A stretch of DNA of 64,000 nt, taken from assembly GCF_034313845.1 (NCBI RefSeq), contig NZ_JAVIWN010000004.1. One strand, given 5' to 3'. The notes below the pieces were generated by a model that was not told where the DNA came from, made no database searches, and worked only from the letters and a program-made list of their open reading frames with translations. This DNA comes from Actimicrobium sp034313845 (lineage in GTDB: Bacteria > Pseudomonadota > Gammaproteobacteria > Burkholderiales > Burkholderiaceae_D). Within the stretch, counting starts at the first letter, position 1; each line of letters starts with the position of its first letter. Position numbers and translations under genes: made by a program. Shown piece by piece: positions 44,001-52,293 of the stretch.

Positions 44001-44649
44001 CTACCGTGCCCAGATTGGCTTGCAAGGTACCCTGGTTGCTGACGTTGGCTCCGAGAAAAGCGATGTAGCCGCCGTCAGCGGTAACCTGTCCTAGGTTAGT
44101 GACGCTGGCGTTGCTGGTACCGCTGAAGACACGCTTTCCAGCCATGAAATCGGCGTCGCCCAGTGTGAGCGTCGAGGCGACCAGACCGCCAACATTGACT
44201 TGCGCGCCCTTGCCGAACAGGATGCCGTTCGGGTTAAGCAGGAACACCTGGCCGTTGGCACTGAGGTTGCCGTAGATCGCGCTGGCATCGCTGCCCAACA
44301 CCCGGTTCAGGGCGATCGCGGAGGCATTCGGCTGCACGAACCGGACTGTCTCGCCGCTGGCGACATTGAAGCTTTGCCAGTTCAGCGACAGGCGCGCGCT
44401 GCTCTGGTTCACCGTCATGGCCGTGCCGGATTGTCCGATGCTGCCCGTTCCGGCACTGACTTGCCCTCCCTCTGGCAAGGCATGCGCCATCCCCGCCGCT
44501 CCCAGCACGACCGCCGCCAGCGCCAGATTGGCAGCGCCCAGTTTGCGCCGCGATTTACCGCCCTGCTTGTGGCGACCGCGTGCGGTTTCCGGCGCAGGGA
44601 CGTACTGCTGCAGTGACTCGTTCCAGGTAAGACGGTAGACGTGGTTCAT
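39280..44649 (-). CDS. second TpsA exoprotein with GLUG and YDG repeats
   Basis: A 1789-residue two-partner secretion exoprotein. N-terminal extended signal peptide (ESPR type, MNHVYRLTWNESLQQYVP, basic stretch, hydrophobic core, cleavage near AHA 57), then the TPS domain (about 58-190) with NPNGI at about 139-143 and NVGGLVAST. The middle (about 560-1040) has many GLUG motifs of the form GGLVG.N.G.I.NAYASG. One MBG-like unit and seven YDG units of about 83 residues follow to the C-terminus (ending TSADITAP). It is exported by the TpsB 58 bases upstream. It has no C-terminal cysteine pair or membrane anchor, so it may be released or held only by the repeats (inference). Confidence 0.94.
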   Translation of the reverse strand: MNHVYRLTWNESLQQYVPAPETARGRHKQGGKSRRKLGAANLALAAVVLGAAGMAHALPEGGQVSAGTGSIGQSGTAMTVNQSSARLSLNWQSFNVASGETVRFVQPNASAIALNRVLGSDASAIYGNLSANGQVFLLNPNGILFGKGAQVNVGGLVASTLTLGDADFMAGKRVFSGTSNASVTNLGQVTADGGYIAFLGANVSNQGTLQANLGTVALAAGNQTTLDFAGDKLISVQVDQGALQALAENRQLIQADGGSVMLTARAADQLVSAVVNNSGVIRARTLENHAGVIRLLGDMENGRVQVGGTLDASAPQGGDGGFVETSAATVRVASDARVTTVAASGKTGNWLIDPHDFAVAASGGDITGATLSSQLGSTGVTLQSSGGAVAGAGNINVNDSVTWNANTVLTLTASNNVNVNAVITANGAGAGLAINPNTTNGAEAASGTGVFNLGSGAAINLPNVAASSTTALVIGGTPYSVINSLGVAGDATAASLQGINGNLTGHYALGSNIDATSTAAWNGRAGFTPLASVDPGFAGVLDGLGHSITGLTINAPAGLSNLGLFGTVAVDGVVRNLALTGGSIKGNSDGTSVGAIAGVNNGLLANVTSSANVVGAGTYYVGGLVGTNGGVVSNASSAGGVAGGSGSFEVGGLVGENNGSLGNVHATGAVSGSSDTGGLVGVNYGAISNAYASGITSGTVRVGGLAGNNAGSIAFAYAKGAVSGNSVAGGLVGFNSINSTVNNTYASGAVSGTSSGGLTGSNKGAISNSYWNSDVKSLANGTNTGRLSAVSGLTTVQMRTAASFAGFGFTATPGAPGWVLVNADGNLNNAGGAVGATTPMLASEYATTVGNAHQLQLMAMVPSANYLMGNSIDASSTASGKDVWGAGGFVPVGSSANPFSGVFDGASQSISGLTITTPASNRVGLFGNVFNGKIANVGLAGGSITGALYVGGMVGYNNGGTLTNVYASDTVTGSNQVGGLVGANVDGSIKTAYASGKVSGSTKVGGLVGNNTGTIDTAYASGVVTANNDVGGLVGANGGSISNSFWNSSSTLTGIGTDAATVSDATGLTSAQMQTSANFSSATLDNGNHNAGWNFQSAWIGYDGHTSPLLRSFMTPLTVTANSATKTYNGQVAATSGVTLSSTPDSRLLGTASYDGSAVTATRVGSYTITPGGLYSTQQGYAIDFVGGTLTINPAALTVTGTVAANKVYDGTTTAQLNGGSLGGVVAGDTVVLTQSGNFARKTVGNGIVVQATDAISGSSAGNYTLVQPTALTADITARQLSVTGSVAAAKVYDGGTVASVSGGVLGNVVDGDIVTLGQSGNFATKNVGSGVAVQAFNSLGGSASGNYLLSVPSFSLTADITPKQLGVLGVANGNKIYDGSAAVSISGGRVSGVIAGDTVNFSQSGLFLDKNVGKAKSLVFRNSLDGIDSGNYSLSSAGGVTTANIVARDLNVIDTVATNKIYDGSNVANLSGALSGLVAGDVATLVQSGTFASKNVGAKQIVTYKNSLNGSDAGNYNLLSAGGKAEAGITAKTLTVSGTVVESKVYDGNTLAKLGNGSLNGVIGGDQLKLTQSGVFVTKNAGNGIAVTATDILGGASAGNYVVVEPNGLVGTITPKLLSVTGSTVAANKVYDATTAVTLSGGKLTGVIAGDTVGLLQSGVFADKNAGNAKSVIYVNSLAGIDASNYKVLADQIATKANISQLQLVVGGLTEALSKVFDGTKLALVSGGTIDGLLHGDIVTFTQTGSFSSSRIADGKVVTYTNTLAGKDSKNYSLSVKKGTTSADITAP

Positions 44650-44707
44650 GGTGGGCTTTCGGGTTGGTCGTTTCGGAGTGGGTTGGAATGTATGGTAAAA
44701 ATTGTTG

Positions 44708-46459
44708 TCAGAAATAGGTCTGCACGTTGAGCCAGAGTCGCGGGTTACGGTCGTGATCCGACAACGGCACAGGCCCGTTGCGCCAGGCCAGCGCCGTACT
44801 CACCGCCAGGCCGGAACGCGAATAACCGAGTCCCAGACCCGCGCCCCGCAAGCGCTGGCGATTGCCTGCGTCGGCCTCAATCGGAGAATGATTCAAGCGC
44901 CCGGCCGCCGCGTCATAAAAGCCCGACAGCAGCCAGCCATCGGCCAGCGCATAACGCAAATCCAGATTGACGAGCAAGGCATCGTCACAAGCAGCTTCGC
45001 CTTGCGGATAGGCGCGCACGCCCTGAATGCCGCCCAGGCTCATTTTTTCTGACGAGTCGAGATTCTTGTCGGCGAACTGGGCACTGGCTTGCGCCATGAC
45101 GCTCCAGCCGCGAACCGGCAGATCGATGGTTTGCTGACGCGCCCCCGTGGCCAGCCACTTGCCATATCCACCGGCCGTGCGATGACCGAGCGCATCCAGC
45201 ACGCTGGTGGTCGGATCAAGTTGCAGCCGGCCACTGGCATGGGCGAGGCTCCACGTGCTCACGCCACCCCCGGCCAGTCCATCGGTCAGGTCGCCTGAGA
45301 CACCCAGATTGAGGACTTGTGCGCGGCGCTCGGTGCTGATGCCAAGGCTATCGGTGCGATCGACCTGGCGTTTGCGATCCAGATTGATCTGCAGTGACAC
45401 ATTGGCGACCCGACTGCGCTGCAGCGGATACAGTGCGTAGAGGCTGGCAATATCGGCAGTGCCGTGGGCGTCAAGGCTGGCAAAATCCAGACCAAGCCGG
45501 TAGGTCATCGATGACCACGCCACGCCGGCCTGCCAGCCAAGGCTTCCGAGCGGCAGTTGCCAGGCTAGCCGGGCATACCGGTAATCGCCATCGGACAGAT
45601 AGCCTTGCACCGACAGTGCGTCGCCCAGTGACAACGGACCATGGATGCTGGCCTGCACGCCGGGACGCAGGGCACCGGTGTAGCGGTTGCCATAATTGTC
45701 GATGCCGGCACGACCACTGACCGGGGCCAGGCTGGTAAGACGCACATCGAGGTCGGTCGTACCGAAGGACGCACCGGGCATGAGCGTCGACGCCACTGCG
45801 GTGCCAGGCACATCATTCATGAGCAGCAAAGCGCGTTCCAGCGCAGGCCCCGACAGGGGCTGACCGGCCTGCAGTCCGTTCAGGTACGCCTGGGTCAGGG
45901 CCGGTGGCAGTGATGACCGGTTATCCACAGTCAGCGTTCCCAGCCTGCCCTCCAGCACCGCGATCTCGACACTGCCATCAGTGATCTGCTGGGCCGGCAA
46001 GATCGCTTGCGCAACAAAGTAACCGTGCTGGCGATAAAAAGCGGTCACGCGGGCCGCGGCAACATCGAGCCCGGCAAGATCAAGTTCCTGCCCGATCAGG
46101 TCGACCAGCAGCGCGGCCAGTGTCGCTGTCTCGAAGAGGGTATTGCCGCTGAAACGTATGGCTTGCACGCGCACGCGCGCACTGTCTGGCGCGGTGGACT
46201 CGGCGGGTGCCTGCGGGTCCAGGCGTGGCAGAACCGCGCGGCGTGTTGGCTCTGGAAATTGCAGGCGTTGCTGGTCCTGCATCAGACGACCGGCGTCAGG
46301 TTGTGTCTGTGCAGCGGTCGTGCAGGAGGCCGTGACCAGCACCGTCGCTAGCAGGAAGCGCCGCGTGACACACGACCTGAAACGAAACAAATCGGCCAGG
46401 TCAATCTCAGACAAGGAAAGCAACACCATGGAGTCTTTCAGGTTGAATAACATCTGCAA
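44708..46459 (-). CDS. second TpsB outer-membrane transporter (ShlB/FhaC/HecB family)
   Basis: A protein of up to 583 residues: leader (SCVTRRFLLATVLVTASC, ending TTAAQ), POTRA region (about 95-250; IRFSGNTLFETATLAALL, YRQHGYFVAQAILPAQQITDG), and a barrel (about 260-583) with the TpsB motif GVRAYPQGEA and a terminal aromatic residue (LNVQTYF). It exports the GLUG/YDG TpsA encoded 58 bases downstream. Starts at 46459, 46453 or 46429 are possible; the signal peptide begins well after all of them. Pair order tpsB-tpsA is the same as in the first TPS locus, but no ExbB/ExbD/TonB genes are attached. Confidence 0.93.
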   Translation of the reverse strand: MQMLFNLKDSMVLLSLSEIDLADLFRFRSCVTRRFLLATVLVTASCTTAAQTQPDAGRLMQDQQRLQFPEPTRRAVLPRLDPQAPAESTAPDSARVRVQAIRFSGNTLFETATLAALLVDLIGQELDLAGLDVAAARVTAFYRQHGYFVAQAILPAQQITDGSVEIAVLEGRLGTLTVDNRSSLPPALTQAYLNGLQAGQPLSGPALERALLLMNDVPGTAVASTLMPGASFGTTDLDVRLTSLAPVSGRAGIDNYGNRYTGALRPGVQASIHGPLSLGDALSVQGYLSDGDYRYARLAWQLPLGSLGWQAGVAWSSMTYRLGLDFASLDAHGTADIASLYALYPLQRSRVANVSLQINLDRKRQVDRTDSLGISTERRAQVLNLGVSGDLTDGLAGGGVSTWSLAHASGRLQLDPTTSVLDALGHRTAGGYGKWLATGARQQTIDLPVRGWSVMAQASAQFADKNLDSSEKMSLGGIQGVRAYPQGEAACDDALLVNLDLRYALADGWLLSGFYDAAAGRLNHSPIEADAGNRQRLRGAGLGLGYSRSGLAVSTALAWRNGPVPLSDHDRNPRLWLNVQTYF

Positions 46460-46639
46460 TCATGAAAGTCCACGACGCGATTATTCCCGCGCGCAATACT
46501 TGATTGTCAACCTGACATCATAGTCAGCGAATGTTGCATTTTCCCTAAGGCTTGACCTGATTGTTTAGTCTGAACGGTTCATTATCATAGGCAGTAAGAA
46601 CTGCCGCGATCACTCTCCCGCTGTGCGCCGTCCAATCCA

Positions 46640-47395
46640 CTAAAACCGTCGCCCCAACGAAATACGATTTTGGGAAGCTGCTGAAAAATTAGCATGCTGA
46701 TCGCGTGCTATCCGCGCAAAGTAGTCGCCAATATCGTAGGTCACCGTCAAGGCAAGCCCTTGTACGTTGTCGCCATTTCCCGTCCTGCCGTGTTTATAGG
46801 AGGCATCCGCTGTCCAGCGTTCCGCATCGTTCGGTTTGTACCGGACGACGGCATGCGTCACGTGCTGTTTGGTATCGAGCCGGTCATCCCAGATATGAAA
46901 CAGCGAGAGCTCGGTTTTGGGTAGCGCGCGCGAGCCGATGCCTAACGTGATGGCGTCATTCGGATCGAAATTCAGATTGAAATAGTCTTTCAGATTTGTC
47001 CGGCCAAATCCGACGATGGCAAAATTGCTGCCACCGATTTCGGCCGTGACGGAACCACCCAGGAATCCACCCGACGCAAGCTGGGCAGAAAAGACAGGAC
47101 GCACTAATCCAAAGTCATGCCGGTACTCATAACCCGTCCTGCTTTGCTGAAAGTTTTCCTTGTCGTGATAAACGCCGACCCAGACGGTATGTTCACCCAG
47201 CACAGCGCGCAGATTCAGATCAACGGCGTCATTGTTATCTGACGAGAAGTAATACGACGGTGTGAGTTTGTAGCTGATGGGATTACTCCCGAATTGTGCC
47301 GTATCGGGGCGCAACTCTTGCGCCTGTGAACAGGCCGATGCGGTAGCCATCACCAGCACGAGCGAGCCTATTTCCATCCATTTAAGCGCGCGCAT
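46640..47395 (-). CDS. outer-membrane beta-barrel protein of unknown function
   Basis: A 251-residue secreted protein (signal peptide with LVLVMATASACSQAQE) predicted as an outer-membrane barrel: alternating strands such as VWVGVYHDKENFQQSRTGYEY, AIVGFGRTNLKDYFNLNF and ALTVTYDIGDYFARIA, ending RISLGRRF with the C-terminal Phe. The 'SAC' could be a lipobox-like site but an ordinary cleavage after SQAQ fits better. The start at 47395 has AAGAGA upstream; an ATG at 47413 adds six residues. I do not recognise a family. It follows the DUF885 gene closely (27 bases or less), so both may be in one operon. Confidence 0.75.
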   Translation of the reverse strand: MRALKWMEIGSLVLVMATASACSQAQELRPDTAQFGSNPISYKLTPSYYFSSDNNDAVDLNLRAVLGEHTVWVGVYHDKENFQQSRTGYEYRHDFGLVRPVFSAQLASGGFLGGSVTAEIGGSNFAIVGFGRTNLKDYFNLNFDPNDAITLGIGSRALPKTELSLFHIWDDRLDTKQHVTHAVVRYKPNDAERWTADASYKHGRTGNGDNVQGLALTVTYDIGDYFARIARDQHANFSAASQNRISLGRRF

Positions 47396-47422
47396 AGGTT
47401 CTCTTTCTTTCATTAAGTTTTG

Positions 47423-49288
47423 TCACGATCCACTTGCAGCGGCATCGCGCGCAATCCAGCGGTCTACCTTGGCCTCAAGCAGGCTGAGCGGCAAGGCCCC
47501 ATCGCCCAGCACGATTTCGTGAAACGCCGGCAAACTGAATTTCGCGCCAAAGGCGGCTTGCGCGCGCTGCCGCAGCGCCATGATTTTCAGCGAACCGATT
47601 TTATAACCGAGCGCCTGACCTGGCCAGGCCATATAGCGTTCAATGGCACTTCTGGCGGTTGCTTCGTCGTAACCGAGCGTGTCGCGCAGGTACTGGATGG
47701 CTTGCTCCCGGCTCCATCCCTTGGAGTGCAGTCCGGTGTCGACCACCAGCCGTGTGGCGCGCAGCATTTCATCGTTGAGATGACCGAAATAGGTTTCCGG
47801 CTGCTCGAACAACCCCATGTCCTTGCCCAGCGTTTCGGCATACAGTGCCCAGCCCTCGACGTAGGCATTATTGCCGCCGAACTTGCGGAAATCCGGCAGC
47901 GTCATTTCCTGCATCCGCGCGATCTGAAAATGATGCCCCGGCAAGCCCTCATGCAGAAACAGCGTGGTCATACCGACGCGACTGTATTGCCTCGGGTCGT
48001 TGACTACGGCCCAGAAAACGCCCGGGCGTGAGCCATCCGCGGCGGGGGATGTGTAATGGTCGGAGGCGGTCAGGCGCGTCAGTTCAGGCTCTGGCCGAAT
48101 CTCCAGCGCCGACTTGGGCAACGTCGAGAACAGCGCAGGCAACCTGACTTGCAACGTGGCGTCGAGCGAGCGGTAGACGTCCAGGATTTCCTGCTCGCTT
48201 GCAAAGGAGCGGAAGCGGTCCTGGGCTTGCACCCAGACAGGCAGGTCGGCAGGAGCGCCGGTGTAACCCATCGCCGGGCCGAGCGTCGCGAACAGGCTCT
48301 GGATACGTGCGGTTTCTGACAGGCCGGTGGCGTGAATCTGTTCCGGCGTCTGGGTGGTGGTGGTTTGCTGGGCGACCGACGCCAGATACCAGGCCGCCCC
48401 GTCTGGCAAGCCATCCCAGCCGGAGGAACTGCGTGCAGCGGGCAGGTACGCGTTTTCCAGAAAATCTGCCAGCTTGCCGAGTGACGGGTTCAGCCGTTGG
48501 TCGATCAGGCTGCGGTAAGCCTTGGTCAGATGACGCTGTTCATCCCGGCTGAAATTGGCCGGGAGATTCCTGATCGGCGTGTAGAACACGCTGCCATCCG
48601 CGCGGGCGCTGACCAGCTGGCGGAACTGCGGAAGCGCGGAGACGACCAAGGTACGCGGCAACACAACGCCCCGCGCCATCCCGCTTCGCATGTTGACAAT
48701 GGCCTGATCGATCCAGGCCGGCAGCGCTTTCAGGCGGCTCAGATAAGCACGGTATTGCGCGGGCGTCGTCAACGGTTGTGATCCCTGCCCGCTGGCGTAA
48801 TTCGCCAGCGTCACCGGTACGCTATCCATCTGGTTGATTGGTAGCAGATGGGCAGGAAAGCGCTCGAAATTGAGTGCATCGGCCAGTTCATAGTCGAGCA
48901 GGTCGACATTGAGCCGAGCCTGCGGACTCAGTGTGGACTGCGCCATCGCGTGCAGCGTCTTCTGAAACTCATGCAGTTCGGCAAAGTGGCGCGCCCTCAT
49001 GACAGGATCGATACCGATGCCCAGCTGATCGTCAAAACGGTTATCGCCGCTTCCGGTTGCGCCAAGCGGGTCGAAGCGTGCCTGCGCCAGATAGTACCGG
49101 GTGGCGAGACGATCGACCTGCAGGTCGGAGCGGGATGCCGTAGCCACCGCGCCGCTAACAGGTGCAACGGGTGCAGCCATCAGGTCTGCCTGCGTCACGG
49201 ACACCAGCGCGGCGAGCACGACGACACACAGCAAGCGTCGGGAAAATAATGACATCGGGGAGGCAATTTTAGACACGGATACTTTCAT
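47423..49288 (-). CDS. secreted DUF885-family (putative metallopeptidase-like) protein
   Basis: A 621-residue protein of the DUF885 family. It has a signal peptide (SRRLLCVVVLAALVSVTQADL; the start may be 49255 rather than 49288), family blocks RYYLAQARFDPLGATGSGDNRFDD, LPINQMDSVPVTLANYASGQG, YYTSPAADGSRPGVFWAVV-like text, and the metal-site-like motif FLHEGLPGHHFQIARMQE with NAYVEGWALYAETLGKDMG after it. DUF885 proteins resemble zinc peptidases and are probably exported dipeptidase/carboxypeptidase-like enzymes. No substrate can be given. The catalytic-looking HEGLPGHH and the later Glu are intact. Confidence 0.88.
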   Translation of the reverse strand: MKVSVSKIASPMSLFSRRLLCVVVLAALVSVTQADLMAAPVAPVSGAVATASRSDLQVDRLATRYYLAQARFDPLGATGSGDNRFDDQLGIGIDPVMRARHFAELHEFQKTLHAMAQSTLSPQARLNVDLLDYELADALNFERFPAHLLPINQMDSVPVTLANYASGQGSQPLTTPAQYRAYLSRLKALPAWIDQAIVNMRSGMARGVVLPRTLVVSALPQFRQLVSARADGSVFYTPIRNLPANFSRDEQRHLTKAYRSLIDQRLNPSLGKLADFLENAYLPAARSSSGWDGLPDGAAWYLASVAQQTTTTQTPEQIHATGLSETARIQSLFATLGPAMGYTGAPADLPVWVQAQDRFRSFASEQEILDVYRSLDATLQVRLPALFSTLPKSALEIRPEPELTRLTASDHYTSPAADGSRPGVFWAVVNDPRQYSRVGMTTLFLHEGLPGHHFQIARMQEMTLPDFRKFGGNNAYVEGWALYAETLGKDMGLFEQPETYFGHLNDEMLRATRLVVDTGLHSKGWSREQAIQYLRDTLGYDEATARSAIERYMAWPGQALGYKIGSLKIMALRQRAQAAFGAKFSLPAFHEIVLGDGALPLSLLEAKVDRWIARDAAASGS

Positions 49289-49423
49289 CTTGGAATCAGA
49301 GTTGATGGCAAGATTACACTGCTTTCATCAACAACCTCGTCGAAAACTAGTCGGGCTTCCGAGTGATCGACAATTTGCGCTGACCGCCGCACGCTTGCCG
49401 GCCGAACCGATAACCCTGGACAC

Positions 49424-50731
49424 CTAATTTGCCCTCGCTACCGGAATTTCGCCCCAGCATGTCGTGTAGTTCGGCGTCTTGCGCTCGCGCTTCATGGCCC
49501 AGTCGTTCCGGATACCGGACGCCGCCACCGTGACCGCGCCCTTGCCGAATCGCTGGTTCAGCCCGTCCAGCGTACGCATCATCGCTTCGGATTTCTCGCC
49601 ATCGCCGAAGGTCGTAAATAGCGATTGCTGCTGCACGGACGCACTGGAAATCCCCTGCAAGATGACCCCTGCCTTCTTGTAATAGAAGCCAGGCCGATAA
49701 ATCTGCTCCAGGCCAAACAGCGCCGCGCGGATCAGCAACCGGGTGTCGCACGATGCATTCGGCAGCGGCACGACGACCTCGTTGCTGTATTGCCGGTCAG
49801 ATGCCTTGAAGCGATTTGTCTGCACGAAGACCTGGATCGCTTCACATACGGAACCCTGATGACGTAACTTTTCGGCGGCGCGCGTCATGTAAGTCGCGAC
49901 GGACTCACCGAGTTCATCGATGGTCAGCACCGGCTGGCCGAACGAGCGCGAGGCGATGATCTGTTTTTTGGCCGGTACCACCTCTTCGAGCGCAAGGCAG
50001 GAAATCCCGTTGAGTTCATTGACAGTCCGTTCGACCACGACGCCGAAGCGCGATCGCACCCACGCCGGCGACGCGTCCCGCAACCGTGCCACCGTATCGA
50101 TGCCGGCGCTCTGCAACTGCTCGGACAGACGCCTGCCGACACCCCAGACCTCGCCAACCTCGATCGTCGACAAAATCGCATCGCGGTCTTGGGGCGTCAT
50201 CGAGGTCAGGTCACAGACGCTATCGAAGACCGGTCTTTTTTTGGCAATGTGGTTCGCCAGTTTCGCCAGCGTCTTGCTGTGACCGATGCCTACGCACACC
50301 GGCACCCCGACCCACTGCTTGACCCGCTGGCGTATTGATTGCCCCATGGCGGCAGGCGATTCCCACAAACCGTTCAAGCCATTGAGGCCGAGGAAGGATT
50401 CATCAATGCTGTAGACCTCAACGTCGGGACTGTAATCGCGCAGCACGGTCATGATCCGGTTGCTCATGTCGCCGTACAGTGCGTAGTTGCTACTCAGGGC
50501 AATGATGCCGTGCTGCTTCGCCAGGTCTTTCAGCTTGAACCACGGCTCGCCCATGGCAACCTTCAACGCCTTCGACTCCGCCGATCTTGCCACCACGCAG
50601 CCATCGTTATTGGACAGGATGACGACCGGCTTGCCTTCCAGCGACGGGTTGAACACCCGCTCGCAGCTGACGTAGCAGTTGTTGACATCCACCAGGGCAA
50701 AGAGCGTCGTTGTTGCGGACTTGGTCTCCAT
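49424..50731 (-). CDS. umuC: DNA polymerase V catalytic subunit UmuC
   Basis: A 435-residue Y-family polymerase. N-terminal FALVDVNNCYVSCERVFNP and the catalytic YSIDESFLGLNGL are intact, with VCVGIGHSKTLAKLANHIAKK (helix-hairpin region), the HhH segment SAGIDTVARLRDASP and a C-terminal UmuC-type tail (DGLNQRFGKGAVTVAASGI). With UmuD' it makes error-prone translesion synthesis. It starts two bases after umuD and is read as one SOS-controlled unit. Confidence 0.96.
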   Translation of the reverse strand: METKSATTTLFALVDVNNCYVSCERVFNPSLEGKPVVILSNNDGCVVARSAESKALKVAMGEPWFKLKDLAKQHGIIALSSNYALYGDMSNRIMTVLRDYSPDVEVYSIDESFLGLNGLNGLWESPAAMGQSIRQRVKQWVGVPVCVGIGHSKTLAKLANHIAKKRPVFDSVCDLTSMTPQDRDAILSTIEVGEVWGVGRRLSEQLQSAGIDTVARLRDASPAWVRSRFGVVVERTVNELNGISCLALEEVVPAKKQIIASRSFGQPVLTIDELGESVATYMTRAAEKLRHQGSVCEAIQVFVQTNRFKASDRQYSNEVVVPLPNASCDTRLLIRAALFGLEQIYRPGFYYKKAGVILQGISSASVQQQSLFTTFGDGEKSEAMMRTLDGLNQRFGKGAVTVAASGIRNDWAMKRERKTPNYTTCWGEIPVARAN

Positions 50732-50733
50732 GG

Positions 50734-51207
50734 TCAGACATCAAACCGGCAGACCACACCGACCACCACGCCCCAGATTTCCAGTGTCTCGCCGTCGCCA
50801 AACTGGATCGGGGCGTAGCGTGGATTTTCTGCGCGCAGTTCGATGACGCCGGCGCGCTTGTGCAGTCGCTTGATCGTGTAATCTGCATTCACGACTGCGA
50901 GCACGATGTTGCGATGCTTGGGAGCGACCGACCGGTCAACCACGACCATGTCGCCATCGAAAATGCGGGCACCCGTCATGCTGTCACCTTGCACACGGAA
51001 ATAGAAAGTGGCCGTCTTGTTGCGCACCAGATAGGTATTGAGGTCCAGTCCTTTCTCAAGGTACTCCTCTGCAGGAGACGGAAATCCTGCGGAAATGCGT
51101 TGTCCGTAAAACGGGCGCAGGCACACAGGTGCCAGTTCGCTGGCCGGAACGAGGCTCAACGGCAGCACCGTTGCGCGGGAAGCATCAAAGAGAGGAAGAA
51201 TGGGCAT
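50734..51207 (-). CDS. umuD: SOS mutagenesis protein UmuD (S24 self-cleaving)
   Basis: A 157-residue UmuD-like protein (slightly longer than E. coli UmuD, 139). The self-cleavage site Ala40-Gly41 (RISAGFPSP), the nucleophile Ser76 (VQGDSMTGA) and the general base Lys113 (NADYTIKRL) are all present. RecA-stimulated cleavage would give UmuD', the partner of UmuC. A LexA box lies 17-40 bases upstream. The first 25 residues are an extra N-terminal stretch. Confidence 0.95.
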   Translation of the reverse strand: MPILPLFDASRATVLPLSLVPASELAPVCLRPFYGQRISAGFPSPAEEYLEKGLDLNTYLVRNKTATFYFRVQGDSMTGARIFDGDMVVVDRSVAPKHRNIVLAVVNADYTIKRLHKRAGVIELRAENPRYAPIQFGDGETLEIWGVVVGVVCRFDV

Positions 51208-51223
51208 CGGGTGTTTCCGTCAA

Positions 51224-51247
51224 TATACTGTTTATGCATACAGTATA
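51224..51247. promoter_or_regulatory. LexA (SOS) box of umuDC
   Basis: CTGT at 51228-51231, eight bases, ACAG at 51240-51243. The flanks extend the inverted repeat to 8-bp perfect arms (TATACTGT and ACAGTATA). It is 17 bases upstream of the umuD start, where it would overlap the promoter. This fits the E. coli-type box CTG-N10-CAG, common in beta- and gammaproteobacteria. Confidence 0.95.
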
Positions 51248-51588
51248 AGCGGGTGGCAAATGCGTTGTGTGTTTTGTTTCTTGGAATCAGCAGGGGACGA
51301 TCAATGGTTGGCGGGTCCCAATGCGCTGTAGCACCCGACCTGATCTAGCGGATGCGTTGGCACGAGCCGTTGCTGATGCGCTTACCCTGCACACACTAAA
51401 ACTTATGCCCGTAATCTGTGAACAACATTGTGCATAACCCTGTTGAACACCTCCGCAGACCAGTACTGGCATGGCATTACAGCAGTGCCTTTTATTTATG
51501 CAGCGACCGCTGCGGCGTGCGCTTCGCCGTTGATTGCCTCAACCTTGCCGATTTGGGTGACAGCTTGCCTGGAAACCATCGGGAAAAT
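51248..51588. other. intergenic stretch of 341 bases, no gene recognised
   Basis: Between umuDC and the NarL-type regulator gene. Short open frames occur on both strands but none has a ribosome site with family-like sequence. No terminator with a T run was seen. It may hold the 3' end of the two-component operon. Confidence 0.4.
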
Positions 51589-52287
51589 TCAGAGACCGCC
51601 ACTATGCTGAAAAAAGGGGCTATCCGCACTGACCAGCCCGTACCTTAGCGCCAGCAACGCCAGTCCGACGACGTCACGTACCCCTAACCGCTCCATGATT
51701 TGCGCACGGTGTGCAGCGACGGTTTTTTCGCTCAGGTCCAGCTCGAAGGCAATTTCCTTGGTGCTCTTGCGACCGGCAATCATCGTCAGTATCTGCAATT
51801 GCCGGCCGGTCAGTGATTGCAACGGGTTCGGTGCGGCCACCGGGGCACGGATGAAGCGGTCGATCATCTTCGTCGACACTGCCGGACTGAGGTAAGTTTC
51901 ATGCCGCCGGATCGCCTGCAACGCGATGTCGAGTTCGGCCGGCGCGGCCTCCTTGAGCAGATACGCCGACGCACCCAGCCTGAGCGCCTCGGTCACTAAT
52001 TCTTCTGACGCATGCATGCTGAGAATGACGATGGCCACCTGCGGGTACTGCTGACGCAGCTGGCGCACCAGATCGAGTCCGTTGTGGTTGCCCATCGTGA
52101 GATCAGTGACGACAATATCAGGCTCGCGTTGCGCCACCCAGGCCAGCGCCTCGACCGGATCGGAGGCCTCGGCAATGACGATAAAGTCGTTCAGCTGATC
52201 AATCAAACTGCGGATGCCAGCTCGCACCAGCACATGATCATCGACCAGCAAAATAGTGGCCTTGTTGCTGGTACCGGGATTATTCAT
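51589..52287 (-). CDS. NarL/FixJ-family response regulator
   Basis: A 232-residue regulator. The receiver (about 10-125) keeps the acidic pair (LVDDHVL), the phospho-Asp in VVTDLTMGNHNG, and the Lys in AYLLKEAAPAEL. The LuxR helix-turn-helix (about 160-215) shows LTGRQLQILTMIAGRKSTKEIA and LSEKTVAAHRAQIMERLG. Its gene begins six bases after the sensor kinase stop, so kinase and regulator form a pair. It is the last gene of nhaA-kinase-regulator. Confidence 0.95.
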   Translation of the reverse strand: MNNPGTSNKATILLVDDHVLVRAGIRSLIDQLNDFIVIAEASDPVEALAWVAQREPDIVVTDLTMGNHNGLDLVRQLRQQYPQVAIVILSMHASEELVTEALRLGASAYLLKEAAPAELDIALQAIRRHETYLSPAVSTKMIDRFIRAPVAAPNPLQSLTGRQLQILTMIAGRKSTKEIAFELDLSEKTVAAHRAQIMERLGVRDVVGLALLALRYGLVSADSPFFQHSGGL

Positions 52288-52293
52288 GGCTGC

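Noticed and set aside
51287..51472. 61-codon minus-strand frame in the gap after umuDC
   Set aside because: No ribosome site, no family likeness, ordinary chance length.
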